A stretch of 64,000 nucleotides of DNA, from contig NC_088799.1 of NCBI RefSeq assembly GCF_011386835.1, positions 72,373,302 to 72,437,301 of the forward strand. Direction: 5' to 3'. Origin of the DNA: Chrysemys picta bellii. Lineage: Eukaryota > Chordata > Testudines > Emydidae. The position numbers were made by a program, and so were the translations under genes. The number at the start of each line of letters is the position of its first letter. Position 1 is the stretch's first letter. Below are positions 36,889 to 49,800 of the stretch, one piece after another. Below the pieces are notes generated by a model that worked only from the letters and a program-made list of their open reading frames with translations, had not been told where the DNA came from and ran no database searches.

Positions 36889-38914
36889 ACTTCTGTCAAT
36901 ATAAAACGTATTCTGCATTATCGGGAGTTACCAGTAAAATTCTCACACAATAATTCATTAAACTGGAATTAGTTTTATGCATATGGATAATTTAAGAGAA
37001 AGAAATTGCTAATGTCGAATATATCTATAAAATGTATTAAATATATTTTTAAAACTTTGGTAAGCTGCAGAATTGCATATTTTAAGTTAAATTAAAAAAA
37101 AGTTGTTAGAGATGCACAGTTATAGGTATCCATATACCCTTAACTCTGCCCTTGCCAGACAACCCAAAGAACAGTTAGAAACTCCAAAACTATCTTAAAA
37201 TTGCAGAAAACTGGGACAGTGACAGCCTTTCCAACAGTCCTGGGTTTTGTGGGACTGTCTTGTTTTGACCCACAAACCCCTTTGTCCTAGCTGAAGCAGC
37301 TCCTGTCCCACAGGATTGGCTGTGCTCTGTTCTCTTCTTGCTCTATGCCTCCCACTCCCTGAGGTCAGGACCCATCCTGCTTAAGTTTAGTTACTTTAAA
37401 TGTTGCGAGGTATGCAGTGTGCTTGTGTGGGGGGATTGCTAGGAAATTCAGAAACACTCAATGTGGTTTCCTCAATTTTGCAAGTTTTAAAGATTTTTCT
37501 ACACAAGTATTTGTATTGTGCATTTTCTTTCCCCTTTTCCTATGGAAGACAGCTCTTTCAGAGTACACCTCCTTTTCTTCCATCAAGTGTTGCTGCTCCA
37601 CCTACTGGCAGGATATCTAAGAGCCCCAGAAATTCTTCAGCCAGGCACTTCTGCTTCTCTTATTTCAGATGCTTTCTGGCATCATTTAACCAGGCAGAGA
37701 GAAGGGGAAATCTGTGGGAGTAACATTTATCTAATCCATGGAGAAGGAGAGGAGGGAGCATTCTTCCCTTGCTTATAGTAGAGGAAGAAAAGCTGTGCTG
37801 CCTTTTGCTTCAAACCATGCAGATATGCTTTCCCCTCTACTGAGTGTATTATGTGTGATTCATCTCTAATTTGGCCACAACTTCAAACCTGAGAGAGGAT
37901 CACACATGACACATCAGGTGGACTGATTTTGTGTTGGCAGTCAAGGCAGTGTGGTCATCTGGGAGTTGTTTTAGAAAGAAAACTAATTACAACTGCTTGC
38001 CTTTTAAAGTTTCTCTGCTTCCTTCTGTACCTGAGACGCTCTGGTGAGATTCTGAAAACAACCAGCAGCTTCACAAACCTGCCAAATGCAACATACCTTT
38101 GATGATACTGTCTCTGTGACAGGCAGCCAGCATGGTAAAAACCAGACCTTTGCCAACTTTCTTTTTATTTTCAATATATATTGAGCTCTCAGATCAGTCA
38201 AGTTCTAGGGCCTTGGAAATAAGTTTCCTCTTTGTCGGTATCTAGTATCAGGCTATTATTTCTTGTCTGAATTTGGCATTCAGCCATCCCTACAACGTTA
38301 TGGTCTCAAGTGGAAATTACCACAATGGTAATGTCTCACACTTGTCCCAGTGGATTTTGTGTCCTGACAATGTACTAAATCCTCAAGAGACCCAGCTGAG
38401 TTCTCCGGTGCTGTAAGCAACAACATACTATTTGTGTGCTAAAGTATGTTTTTTATCATGTTGCCTATATTATACTGTTCAGCCTTCACAGCTGCCAATC
38501 TATGACAGGTGCAACCATGTGTGACAAATAACTAAATCATGGAACACCTGTGTTTTGTTATACATTGCACCGTAACTGACAGATTATAATTGTTTTAACT
38601 ATACCACCTGCTTTTATATATTTCGTTGTTTGAATCAGTTGAAACAGCTGCATAAAAAGAGAAATAGAAAAACAAATTCCATCATATGGAATCAGAAAGT
38701 CTCACCACCTAGGTTAGCAGTAGCATCAACCCTGAAGCTAATGCAACACAGACCTCTACCATTTCAACTGAAAAAATAAACATCTTGTATAGTGTGTGAC
38801 ACATGCTTTGCTGTGGGTTATACATCTATTTACTACAGCAGTTGAATATTGTGGACCAGGATTCCTGGATTCTGTTCTGGCCCCTACAATAGCAGAGTCT
38901 CCTAGTGCTTACAG
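36889..38914. other. Non-coding, nothing recognised
   Basis: The frames at 37400-37723 and 37518-37778 overlap one another with no domain evidence. Confidence 0.5.
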
Positions 38915-39223
38915 CAGTGGTGCCCAAACTTTTTCTGTTGCACTCCCCCTTACCAGTAATGGAATCTGTCCGCACCCTCCCCCCCTCCATTACTGCACAG
39001 CCAAGGCTTCCTCAGCTGTGGAGCTTGGGCTGAAGGTGGAGCTGGGGGCAGAACTGACCTGGGGACGGAGAGGGAATAAGGGTAGAGCTGGTCTTGGGAC
39101 AGAGCAGGGCTGGCTGGTGGTCCCTCCCTGCCCTTCATGGGGGCTGTCCCCGTACCCCCCCCACACACACAAACATTCCTCTGTGCCCCCTAGTGGGGTG
39201 CACCCCACAGTTTGGGGACACTC
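38915..39223. mobile_element. Short hAT-type element (309 bp), CAGTGGTGCCCAAACT terminus
   Basis: The left end cagtggtgcccaaactttt and right end agtttggggacactc are inverted. The flanks gcttacag (38907-38914) and acttagag (39224-39231) match at six of eight bases, consistent with an aged 8-bp duplication. The GC-rich interior explains the long frames on both strands. Confidence 0.75.
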
Positions 39224-39432
39224 ACTTAGAGCAAGCATCTGGGTGTCATATATCCTGGGTTCTTTTTCTGGCATTGGGAGAGGAGTCTGGTATAGCAGTT
39301 AGAACAATGATTACAGACACAGGATAACCATATACCTAGATCTAGCATTCTTGTTCTGAAAAGCAGTATGACTGTGAGTGGGTCTGTCATATTAGACACA
39401 TTGATCCTATTCCTACTTCTACAAGAATCATC

Positions 39433-39520
39433 CACTTGTAGGACTGGACGGAACCTCAAGAGGTCTTTTAATCCAGTCCCCTGCACTCACGGCCAGACTA
39501 AGTATTAAGAAGTGATGTTA
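39433..39520 (-). mobile_element. CR1-type LINE/SINE 3' fragment
   Basis: taggactggacggaacctca, agaggtc and ccagtcccctgcactcac match the reverse complement of the CR1-like 3' region common in turtles and birds. It is a short, truncated relic. Confidence 0.6.
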
Positions 39521-40760
39521 TGCAAACTGTCAAAGTAGGGAGAGAAGTACCTGCATCTGTCCTGGGGTATGGAGTATGAGGCCATGCTTAATAGTAGGGG
39601 TTTGAAGTTCACAGAAATATGAACAGCAGTAAGTGCCAGCTCAACGGTGAGCTTTGTACTGATACAGATGCCCAGCTCAGTGTACCTTTCCTTAACCTAA
39701 AGGATATTTAGAAAGAGAATATGTGTGCATCTCTCTCTACCTCCCCCACTCCCCACCTTGGTGTCTGAAGAATCCAGCTTGTTGGTGCAACAGGACAATG
39801 GAGGCTTATGCATCCAAAATGCCAAATGTACTATGAAATCTAGGACACTTGAGAGGTCTGATTCATTCTCATATTCTTGATGGTATGAGTCAATCTGACT
39901 GACAAAGCTGATGGGCCCAATGACAAAATAAATAAAAGAGAAAATGAGCACCCTTCTGTCAAGTACTTGAAGGAACAATGAAAGGCACACCATATTACAT
40001 AGTACAACTATCATAAGGTTTTGTACAAAGCAACGCTGTCTTTTAACCAAGAATGGAACTAACATTATATACTTTTTAAGATGTTGAAATTATAGTTCTT
40101 TTCCTCCCTATGAAAATCCGGAAGGGAACATTCCACTCTCAGCATGGAGTGCTTAATGCCCAAATCCCTGCAGTTCCCAATTCACTACTTGTGTGCATAG
40201 CCAATTGAGCATCATGGACACAGAAACTTTGCTGACTCTGTGTGTTGTAGGAGTCAGACAAACCCACTATTATCTTTGGCAAGAGTTTTATATGAAATAA
40301 TCCTTTAAAGACTCAGCATGTTTGTTTTCTCCTCTCACAACCACCGATTACTGACAAATCAGCATATCTAGTAAGTGATACAGAACTATTCTTTGGGATA
40401 TACCAGCATGACAAAAGTTATAATTTGTCACAATTCTCTTTGGGAGTATTCAATTTGCACCCTTATAGGAACGGGGAATATATGTAATACTATGGAGAAC
40501 CTGTGCCTCGGCCAAAAGGAAACATTTGCTTGTGATCTGATAATATTTGCATCTTTCCAACAGAAGTCGCTACTAAATTAGTAGAGTTTTGCATTAACTG
40601 CTTCTTAGGAGATATTGTTTGTTGTACTTGCAGTGGACAAAGTTCTTTAAAATTGAACGTTTAAATCTGGCCAGTTATTTCATGTGGTGGAAGAAGTCCT
40701 TCCATATATATAACATACTCAATCACACATGTGTTAGTCTATCGGGAAAAACTTCTTGGG
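39521..40760. other. Non-coding, nothing recognised
   Basis: The frame at 39697-40065 (minus) shows no family features. Confidence 0.45.
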
Positions 40761-41410
40761 TTGGATTCACAAAAGGACTTAGATATCTAACTTCCATTTA
40801 GGCTCCAGTCCCCCACTGGGATTCACAGAAGACCCACTCAGCTGTCCCCAAACACCCTGTAGGACCAAAAATTGCTTATCACTTAGGCACCTATGTTTCT
40901 CCTCTGAGCATGTACACTACAGTCCCACTTCAGGTGTCTGGACGTCTAAGTTCCAGAGCACTACACAAACTGAGAGAAGATAGGCATGCTCCCTAATGAA
41001 TCACTTGTGGGACCCAATCTGGTAAGTATGCTCAGAGCTTGCCTACTGGATCAAGCCTCTATATATGAGCTTACACAAAACAAATAGTGGTTGGAATAGA
41101 GGCAGGCCACCCTCATAACTTTTAGCCCAGTGGCTGGGGTACTTAACTGGAATGTGGGGAGACCACCAGTTCAAATCCCCTCTATACCAGAAGGGGAGAA
41201 GGATTTTGAAATGGGATCTGGCACCTCTTAGCTGAATGCCCTAGCCATGCGGCAAAAGGGTATTCTGATGTGGAGTTCCCTCAGTCTCTTCTGTTGATGG
41301 TGTTCCACTATATGGATAGTCATTGGAGTGGGAGGACTGGATCTTCGGTCTCCCATCTCCCAAATGAGTGCCCTAACTAGCAGACAACAGCCATTTGCTT
41401 GCTTCCTTGC
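40761..41410. repeat. Interspersed repeat family A, copy 2, with tRNA-like boxes
   Basis: It begins ttggattcacaaaaggactt and carries acttaggcacctatg, mirroring copy 1. 41123-41180 has tagcccagtggctggggta and accagttcaaatcccc, a tRNA-like A/B box pair. A reverse-complement-like stretch near 41345-41395 follows (tctcccatctcccaaatgag...gccctaactagc). Same module order as 23413-24240. Confidence 0.5.
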
Positions 41411-41439
41411 TCTCTCTGGCCCAATGGTAGGCTAGATGA

Positions 41440-41527
41440 ATCAGGGCAAAATTCTATGCCCTGTATTATGCATGTTAGACTACATGATCATAATGGTTCC
41501 TTCTGGCCTTAAAGTCTATGAATTCTT
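41440..41527 (+). mobile_element. CR1/SINE-type 3' tail
   Basis: gttagactacatgatcataa followed by ggttccttctggccttaaag and tctatgaattctta is the typical CR1-like tail ending in an ATTCTATGA-type repeat. Confidence 0.6.
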
Positions 41528-43227
41528 ATAGAGTCCAATTCTGTTGGAAGTTTGTTCTTTCAGAATTTTAGAAAAATTAGGTTCTGTCTTGTTTTTTTTT
41601 TATTAGAACTAAAAACTGGCATCCTACTTACTAACCATGTAGTTACACGCTATTGCGACAGTTGAACCAAATTTCGGTTAGCTTAGCTGTTATTTCCATT
41701 AGGGTAGAATCATTCTAACATGGTTTGTGGGGCTACGCATACATTTGATAGTTCTGAATTCTTTAGTTAAAGGTTTCAGATTATTGAAATACTAACTCTG
41801 AATTGTTCTGAGGTACAACATATAAAAGATTCTCTCAAAACTAAATTGAGGGTTTCAAAATATTGCCTTTTTTGCTGAGTCAGTAATTACAGACATACCC
41901 CCAAAGCACTGGGGATTATGACCGTGAAATATGAATACATTTACGTGAATGTTGTGATAGTGACAATTAGAATTGTATTCACATTAAAAAAAAAAACCTT
42001 CTAAGACACTCTCCTATTAATTGCCAGAGAAAATGCAAAGCAGTTGTACCATAAAGCCTTAAAATGTATGGCCTATAGTAATGTCAACTCCCGACATTAT
42101 GCAACCTACCTCAAAAGATCATAGCATGTCTGGGCCCTACTGTTATCTATTTAGAACTATAAAAATAACGCTCAGAGCACTCAGATTTCATAGAGCAGGA
42201 ATCAAACTGAAGCTTAAAATGTACAAACTGGAACTTAGTGTTTTACACTTCTGCAACCCATAAAAGGTCTAAGATAGAACAACTGGTGAAAGTGCCATTT
42301 CCTAATGAGAGCCATTTTTTTGTGATTGACCCATGATTATTGATAAACACTATCTTATAAGTATGATTTCGCCACTGAGAAACAGCTAGGATTGATTATA
42401 AGCCCTACTTATAGTTTTAAGCTATCATTATTTGTGAAATTAGTGCTCATGGAACCCCTGGCAAGGATCAGACTTCATTGTGCTGTGAGTCAAGTAACAA
42501 AGAAATCAATCCCTGCTCCAGAGAACTCCAAGCTAATCATAGGAACCAAACCACAATATTTTGTCACTGTATAAAAGAATGGTAGAATACATGTGGTAGA
42601 ATGGCCATAGGGTGTGATACTTGTAAAGTTTCAGTGACAAGAATTTGGGATGGGTATATTGCTTTCAGGTGGCAAAGTTATGCTAAATAGAAATTACTAA
42701 AACTTCATATACCACACCACACTAATATGAATATGCTACATAATTTTAAACTATTTTAAAAATGTTTTATTTAAAAGAAAAATCAAATCTTTCTTTGTAT
42801 CCCATTTAACAGAAATGAATACTATTAGTATTGAATTCTATAAGAAGGTTAAACAAAATCTATAGAAAAGTTATCCTTCTGTATTAAAGTATAAATGTTT
42901 TAGAATAATTTCTGAATTACTCCTATGAAATTCTATCTATAGGTTTCTTCTGTAAGGAGTAGACTTTCTCAAGTCAGTTGTCCAGTTGTTGAGGGGGAAA
43001 GATAGCTATTGATATAGTTTACAAATCTCTATATAATTAATAACTAAAATAGTTTTTTTCTATCTATAATATCAGGTCCTTAAAATTGCAACGATATCTT
43101 AATCTTCCGGGACTGGAGCCAAGTGCCCAAGAGAAAGTATCCCTCCATCTAAAGCTTAAATTTCAAGTCCTAATAGGTTGTAAGAAACTAGATATTAAAC
43201 TCATCACTGGTGCACCATTGAATACAT
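41528..43227. other. Non-coding AT-rich DNA, nothing recognised
   Basis: No gene or repeat terminus was identified. Confidence 0.5.
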
Positions 43228-43330
43228 AGGACTGGAAGGAACTTCCAGAGTCATCAAGTGCAGTCCACTGCTATTGCAGACAACCCTGTCTTATACTTCC
43301 CTTCTTGGCTATAGCTTGGCTAGAGTCCCC
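43228..43330 (-). mobile_element. CR1-type 3' fragment
   Basis: taggactggaaggaacttcc and gcagtccactgctattgcag match the CR1-like 3' region in inverse orientation, as at 39433. Confidence 0.55.
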
Positions 43331-43393
43331 TCTCATGCTGTTGTAGGGGAAGTGTTGCTAAGAGTGCATCTAGTGTTAAGCATCAGCCTAAGT

Positions 43394-44500
43394 CTGTAGT
43401 CACCAACCAGTATACCACAATCAACTGGTTGATCGTGGAGCCTCTGACAGTTAAGCTCAGTCTCAGTCCTTGAGACCAAATGTCAGAGGCTCCAAGATCG
43501 ACCAGTCCATCTTGATCTAGGGTTGCCAACCCTCCTGCAGCCAGCAGTTAACTGTCTGGCAGCATAGCAGGGCTAAGGCAGGCTCCCTACCTGCCCTGGC
43601 CCTGCGCCACTCCCGGAAGCAGCTGGCATGTCCCACAGCAGCTCCTGGAGGGGAGGGAGTGGGCAGGGGGTCTTCTGCAGGCACCGCCCCCACAGCTTCC
43701 ATTTTCCGGGAATGGGGAACCAAAGCCAATGGGAGCTGCAGGGGTGGTGCCAGTGCGTGGATCCACGTGACCCCTCTCCCCCCAGCAGCCAATGCTGGAC
43801 ATGCTGGCCACTTCCAGGAGTGGCACAGGGCCAGGGCAGGCAGGGAGCCTACCTTAGCATCCGTGCACTGCCAACAGGGAGCCACCTGAGGTAAGTGGTG
43901 CCTAGCTTTAGCCCGCACCCCAACCCCCTACCCTGGCACTGAACCCCCTCGTGCACCCAAACTCCCTCCCAGAGCCCACATCCTGCACCCCCGTACCCTC
44001 CTCCTGCACCCAGCACCCCAACCCCCTCCCAGAGCTTGCACCCCACATCCCCTCCTGCATCCCAACCCCCTCCCAGAGCCTGTACCCTGCACCTCATTCT
44101 CCTGCCACATCCCTGAGCCCACTCCTGCACTCAAACTCCCTCCCAGAGCCCACACCTTGAATCCCCACCTGCATCCCAACCTCCTGCCCCAGGCTCAGCC
44201 CGGATCCCCTCCCACTCCCTGAACCCCTCAGGCTCATCCCAGAGCCCGCCCCCACTCCTGCACCCAACCCCCGTCCCAGCCCAGTGAAAGTGGGGGAGAG
44301 CAAGAGACAGAGGGAGGTGGGATGGCGTGAGTGGAGCGGGGCCTCAGAGAAGGGGCAAGGCGGGGGTGTGACCTCAGGGCAGGGGGCGGGGCAAGGGTGT
44401 TTGTGTGATTACTGTTATTTCTACATTTTCTTGGAGGTAGATCCGGGGTTGCACTTAAATTCAAAAGTGATCTTATGCTTTAAAATGTTGGAGACTACTG
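43394..44500. mobile_element. hAT-type element carrying a nested insertion
   Basis: The left terminus ctgtagtcaccaacc and right terminus gttggagactactg are inverted. The flanks gcctaagt (43386-43393) and tcctaagc (44501-44508) share cctaag, an aged 8-bp duplication. The true ends are 43394-43517 (gttgatcgtggagcctctgac, ccaagatcgacc) and about 44413-44500 (gtagatccggggttgcactt). Everything between belongs to a second element. Confidence 0.75.
43518..44412 (+). mobile_element. Nested TAGGGTTGCCA-type GC-rich element, right end eroded
   Basis: It starts tagggttgccaaccctcc and shares agcagggctaaggcaggctc with 1-717 in inverse orientation, plus gggcaagggtgttt with 34158-34360. 43910-44285 is a C-rich minisatellite of words such as ctcccagagcc, ctgcaccc and caaccccc. 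The expected gcaaccctag right end is not visible. Frames on both strands are compositional. Confidence 0.65.
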
Positions 44501-47500
44501 TCCTAAGCACTTTCCGTATGCGCATAAGGGTGAAAGTGGCCTTTCCAGTCCAGAAAAGTGGGGAGAATCACCCTGAATGCCCCCCCGTCCCCCCACACCA
44601 GTCTGTTACTTGCTATGAATAATGGAATTGCTGAGCACTCGCAGTTTATACATTTCTCTCAGGTTCTTGTAGAGCTTATAAACTCCACAGACACAGAGGT
44701 CTCTGAAGGCACATTCTGCAGACTACTTGAAGTCTGGAGCCAAACTGGAAGGATTCAAGGACTTTCTGATCCTCTGCAGTTGAGCTCAGCAGTTCCACTC
44801 CTGCAATTAGGAGGAAGAAGAGATCAGCACATCTGCTATTCCCCCACCTTCCAAACCATTTGGGAATTCTGGTGTGCACAGTAGTTCGGCTTTATCCTCA
44901 CTCCACCAGACCTGCTGTGTTCTGATTCACTCCCTTGCAAGCTCAGTGAGCAGCAGTCGCAGCAGACACTTCTTACCAATCCTGTGATGTAAGTACTAGT
45001 TATATGTGGACTGTGCTAGATACAGTACAGAATCCTTGGATAGCAGCACCGCATTCAATTTAGTGCCACTTAATAATCTTATGAAGAAATTGTATCAGTA
45101 CCAACATTAAAATACAATAGCATGGATAAGAAATTGAGTGACAAAGAAGGATCAGAGTTTAATCATTAATAGTAAGTCCTCCACAGAGAGTCAGCATTGG
45201 TACCCATCTTAAATATAATTCATGATGTAGCGGGAAATAACTTAGTTGTACTGACAACATGTACTGAAGCTGTGAAAAGCAGAAGGTTACCAAGCCTACA
45301 GGATGCTAGACCTGGAATGACAAAAGCAGTAGGCTGTATGTGATGAGGTGAGGGTCAGTACTGTACTCCTCAATAGAAAATACAACTGGAGAGTGAAATA
45401 AACAGTGTATATTGAGATTGGAAGGTGCCCTATTGCAAAGCATTGATTCTGTAAATAGACACAATGTGGGCCCACAATTCAAAACAATTGAGGAAAAACA
45501 GCCAGTGCTATCATTTTTGGATGTATCATGGTTGCAGCTGACAATGAAACCTTATCTTTAGGTTGCCTGACACTTCCCTATTATAAAAAAATCTTGTGAC
45601 TTTTTTTTTTAAAGACGCTCTAATAACTCCATTATTTAGAGAGAGTCTGTAAAATTCAGCAAGGAGCCTGAGAGATGCATTTTGCTAGTCCCATGAAATT
45701 CCATTCAGAGTTGTCCCAGTTGTAAACTGCTGAAAACTGCCATTTAACATTGTGCTTTGCATGGTACATCCTGAGTGTGGCAAGACATTCAAACCCATGA
45801 ACATTTTAAAGCCCTGTGCATGCACTGCACCCTGCTGCCTCACTTCAGCATATGCTTATACCACATCAAATGACCATACCCCTAGACTGAGACTGGGGGA
45901 AACTGAGTCACAGGTCTGGAGTGGAAATTGATGCAGAGGCACAACAGGTGGAGAGAGGTACACAATCCTTATATAAAGAGGTTCAAGAGTGTCCTCCCCC
46001 AGGAAATGTTTCCAGAATACCTAATACTGAGTTCAAACTGGTACCTTTGGGAGTTGTTTTTTAGAAGTATTTTTATGTATTTCAGGGATACGCTGTCTCT
46101 GCTTGAAATGATTTAGCAGTGTCCAGAGGAGAAATGAATTCCCTCCAAGGCAGGAAGATCACCCCAAAGAGCCCTCCAATTGGATGGTTCAATTTTAATT
46201 AGAGGTTCCCTCAGAGACCTCTGCAGCATCCTTGGGTCAGTGGGCCTGCAATTTGTGGATCCGCTGGCCACAAGCCTTGTATGTGTCTCTTCCATTTATT
46301 TAAAGAGAGATCCCTACACCTTGGCCAGACCCCAAGTCTGAGTGGTGAGTGGGATGGGGGGAGAGAAATTGTGTAGCACAGGAAACATTACATGATGTCC
46401 TCTGCTGCCAAAGAATTCCTCTACCCAGGGGACATCTTCCACTACCTAGATTCACCAGGAATAATGGCTGCTTTGCCCAATGAACTCATACAAAGCTGCC
46501 ATAGCACTGTCTAAAATGTGAGCCATAGTCTATATTATTATTTTATGTTACCTTTTACTATAATGGCATAATTGATATCAATTATAAGCTGTAGTGGGGG
46601 ACTGTAGTAATGACTGCAGCCTGTCTTCTTCACTCTGTGTGTGTTGGGGAGATTTTATCCCACTTCTCATTTATCCTAAACCAAAGCCCTTTACTCAAGC
46701 TTTTCACAGTCAGTCAATATCTCATCCTTAGTGTATAATTGTGCAATATACAGGACAACTATCTAGATGACATAGGTGGCCTATTCTGACCTGAGTTCAG
46801 ATTCTTGTCATATAAACACTAATGGGCTATACTGGAAGCTTGAAGAACAATGAGTGAGCCCTCCACAAACAAGTGAAACTTTCATTTTCTGTGAAAAAAC
46901 AAAGAAAAAATGTGAGAGAATAAATTTGGTAGCACTAGTACACGAGTACTCAGCAGGGGATATAGAATCAATGTGCTATAACTGAAAACAGGAGTATGTT
47001 TTTTGTAATGAATACCTGCACATTCAAATTGAAGAAGTGACCATGTTATATTAATCTAAATAGCTATGCACTGAGATCAGATTTTGTGAATATTTTGTTC
47101 CTGTTTACAAGCTTAATATTGTGATGATCATGCATTGAATTGACCTAGGTATTTAAACACACATTGAGATATGTATGGGGGGTGGCAGGGAAGGAATGCA
47201 CCATGCTGCAACCTCAAAGGCTTGGGGTTTTTGGACTGGCAAGAAAAAATGGGTGGTCACTCCTTTAAGGGTCTCTCCCCCTCTCTTGGGGTTGACAGAA
47301 GGAAAGTGCTGGTAGGGGAAGGAATCACCTGAGCTGGTAGGATGGTAGCTTGTGGGCCTCAGGTAAGTCATTGGCCCTTGTGCACCCAGAACCTGTCCTG
47401 ACACCTCATATAGTGAGGAAACCATCCCCTTTCCCTCCCAACCCCTTAATGCTCATATGAAGGGAGGGTATCAAGGGATGAGGATAGTCTGTGAAGGGAT

Positions 47501-49800
47501 GAGGGGCTGATGGGAATGGTGGAAATGGTTAAGGAAGGAATCGTGACCTGCACTGTATGTGGTATTGCCAGTTAGTTCCCCGATGGACAATGTGACCCAT
47601 ACACTTTTGTCAGCTGCTACCAGCACTTGACTATAGGTTGCTTTAAAGTGTATTGGGACTGGGGCTGGTGTAGAACTGGTCCTGGGATCAGGGAGCTGAA
47701 ACCACCTCTGCCTCTCAGCTTACCCCAGTGGAAACTGGGCACAGCTGAGAATCTAGCCCCATAACTCTGGGTTAGATCAGTTAACTGTCTAATCAATTCA
47801 CAGAAGGGGCTCCCTCTTCCACCTCAGACACATGCCCATTTGGGGATCTATATGAAAGGGTGTAAAACGAAGCAGCACACTTTTTTAAGATTGCATCGTT
47901 TTATACTGGCACAATAGGCTAAAACAATTCTTTTAAACTGCAACGCCAAGACAGAACAAATTGGGTTAAGGATGAAATTAAGCCTTCCTTTCTGTGGCCT
48001 GACAAATATATAATATTTAATACTGACAGCATATGAGTAGAGCATTAGTGCAAAATGCTGTATGCAGTATTGACTGCATTAGAGGATCATTCAGAGTGTC
48101 TTTTCTGTACAACTTAAATGTATATCCATCCAAAGAAGCAATTCAAAGCCCATTGTTCCCAATCTCACTCTTTCACTGCTGTATATTTTACCGGCATGGA
48201 CCCATGAAATTAAACACACTTCTAATATTCTTAAATGAAATAGTAAATCTCTCTGATCTTTACTTGTAGTTATAAAATGGAACCCCTACTGTTCGATATA
48301 TTTTCACACCCTCTGAATACAGTTAAAGTTGTACTTATTAGCACACTTCACTGTTGAACCACAGTACTTGCACTTGCTCACTCTTTAATAAATGGAAGTA
48401 CATTCTACATCTCCAAAGTGTCATTCCTATAATTTATCTAACTAGACACACTTTCATTATCCATCAAGATTTGATGGCAGCTTTTAAAATTAGAACCATT
48501 AGAATATCTTGCAAGTTTCCTTTCATATATACCTTTTCCTGTTGGCTCATTCATCCTTGTTCACGTCTCAGAAATTAAATGTTCAACTGATTTGTCTTGC
48601 CCTTCGCTTTAAATGTGACCGTCTGCTGTAAAATTAATTTGATATCTTTTCTATTATCCCTGCATACCACAGCAGCTTATTTGTTGGACCTCCTCTAAGC
48701 ATGTAATAAGTCAGAGGCTGCGGCTATTTTAAAAAAAAATATATTGTGGGAACCAAAGAATGTAGATTGTTATGAGCACTCATGTCAAAAACATTCAGAA
48801 TCCTTTATTGTTTTATCTTTAAAAATGTCTATTGATTATAAGCAATGACCTACAGATTTCTTATAGAAAAGAATATGGTAGGACTTTCCATAAAACTTCC
48901 CACAGTCTGTTGAACTGGTTTAATAACTACTCTCTGCACATATCTTTAATATTTTTAGAGGAGTTGCTTTAAATGAGTATTAATGAATCAGTATTTAATG
49001 ATGGTACCTGAAATGATTATTATCAAGGGGATGCTGATATTTTCTCTTTTGTTACATCGCTTTTCAAGGTCTAATTCTTTGTATGCAGAGCCTAAGGTTG
49101 CTGGACAAGTTCAAGTAGTAATGATTGATTCTCTGGTTGGTTTGTAAATTCACTTAGAAAATTTGGGGCTAAAACAGCCTATTAAATTTATGCCCGCCAT
49201 TTAATTTTATTTTGTTATGTCTAGTTGTTTGCTCTGTTTTGCTTCTCCGCCCATGGTCAAAGTGCAGCCAGCCACTTCTGGGCATGGAACACAGCTACGA
49301 TTCTACAAGGCAAGATTTTAGAGGAAGTGAAATATCCGAAGTAAAAACAAAAAGGACTTTAAGTAGGCTAGTTCTAAGGCAGCCAGAACCTTGTCCAGAA
49401 CCTTGAGATTAACCCTCCACTCCAAAACGAATACACCAATAAAACGTTTGACAATATGCATACAACATAAACTGTATGAGGCACCCCCAGTGTCAAATAG
49501 GGGCCAACTTGTGGCTGGCCCTGCTGTGATTGTGTCTTCCAAACCAGCCTCTCCCAGTTGCAGTCCCTGTGGGTATAGGGAAAACCTGTAATAAATAATG
49601 GGACTAAAGCACATTCTTCAATTTGCACACATGCTAAAGTGTTTTGCTGAACTGGATCCTAAATGAAATAATCCGAATTACACTTTCAATCAGGAAATAC
49701 CAATAGGGACTACTCTGGGTAGTAAAGTTAGGCACGTAAGTATTTGCAGGATAAAGGCATGTGTGTCTGACACTTTCTTAGCATGGTCAGGACTGTGAGA
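44501..49800. other. Non-coding, nothing recognised
   Basis: No exon, RNA gene or transposable-element terminus that I can support. Frames such as 44558-44884 and 47153-47425 (minus) lack domain features. Confidence 0.45.

Noticed and set aside
38796..39302. 168-codon frame
   Set aside because: It crosses the borders of a hAT-type element and its flanks; no domain is visible.
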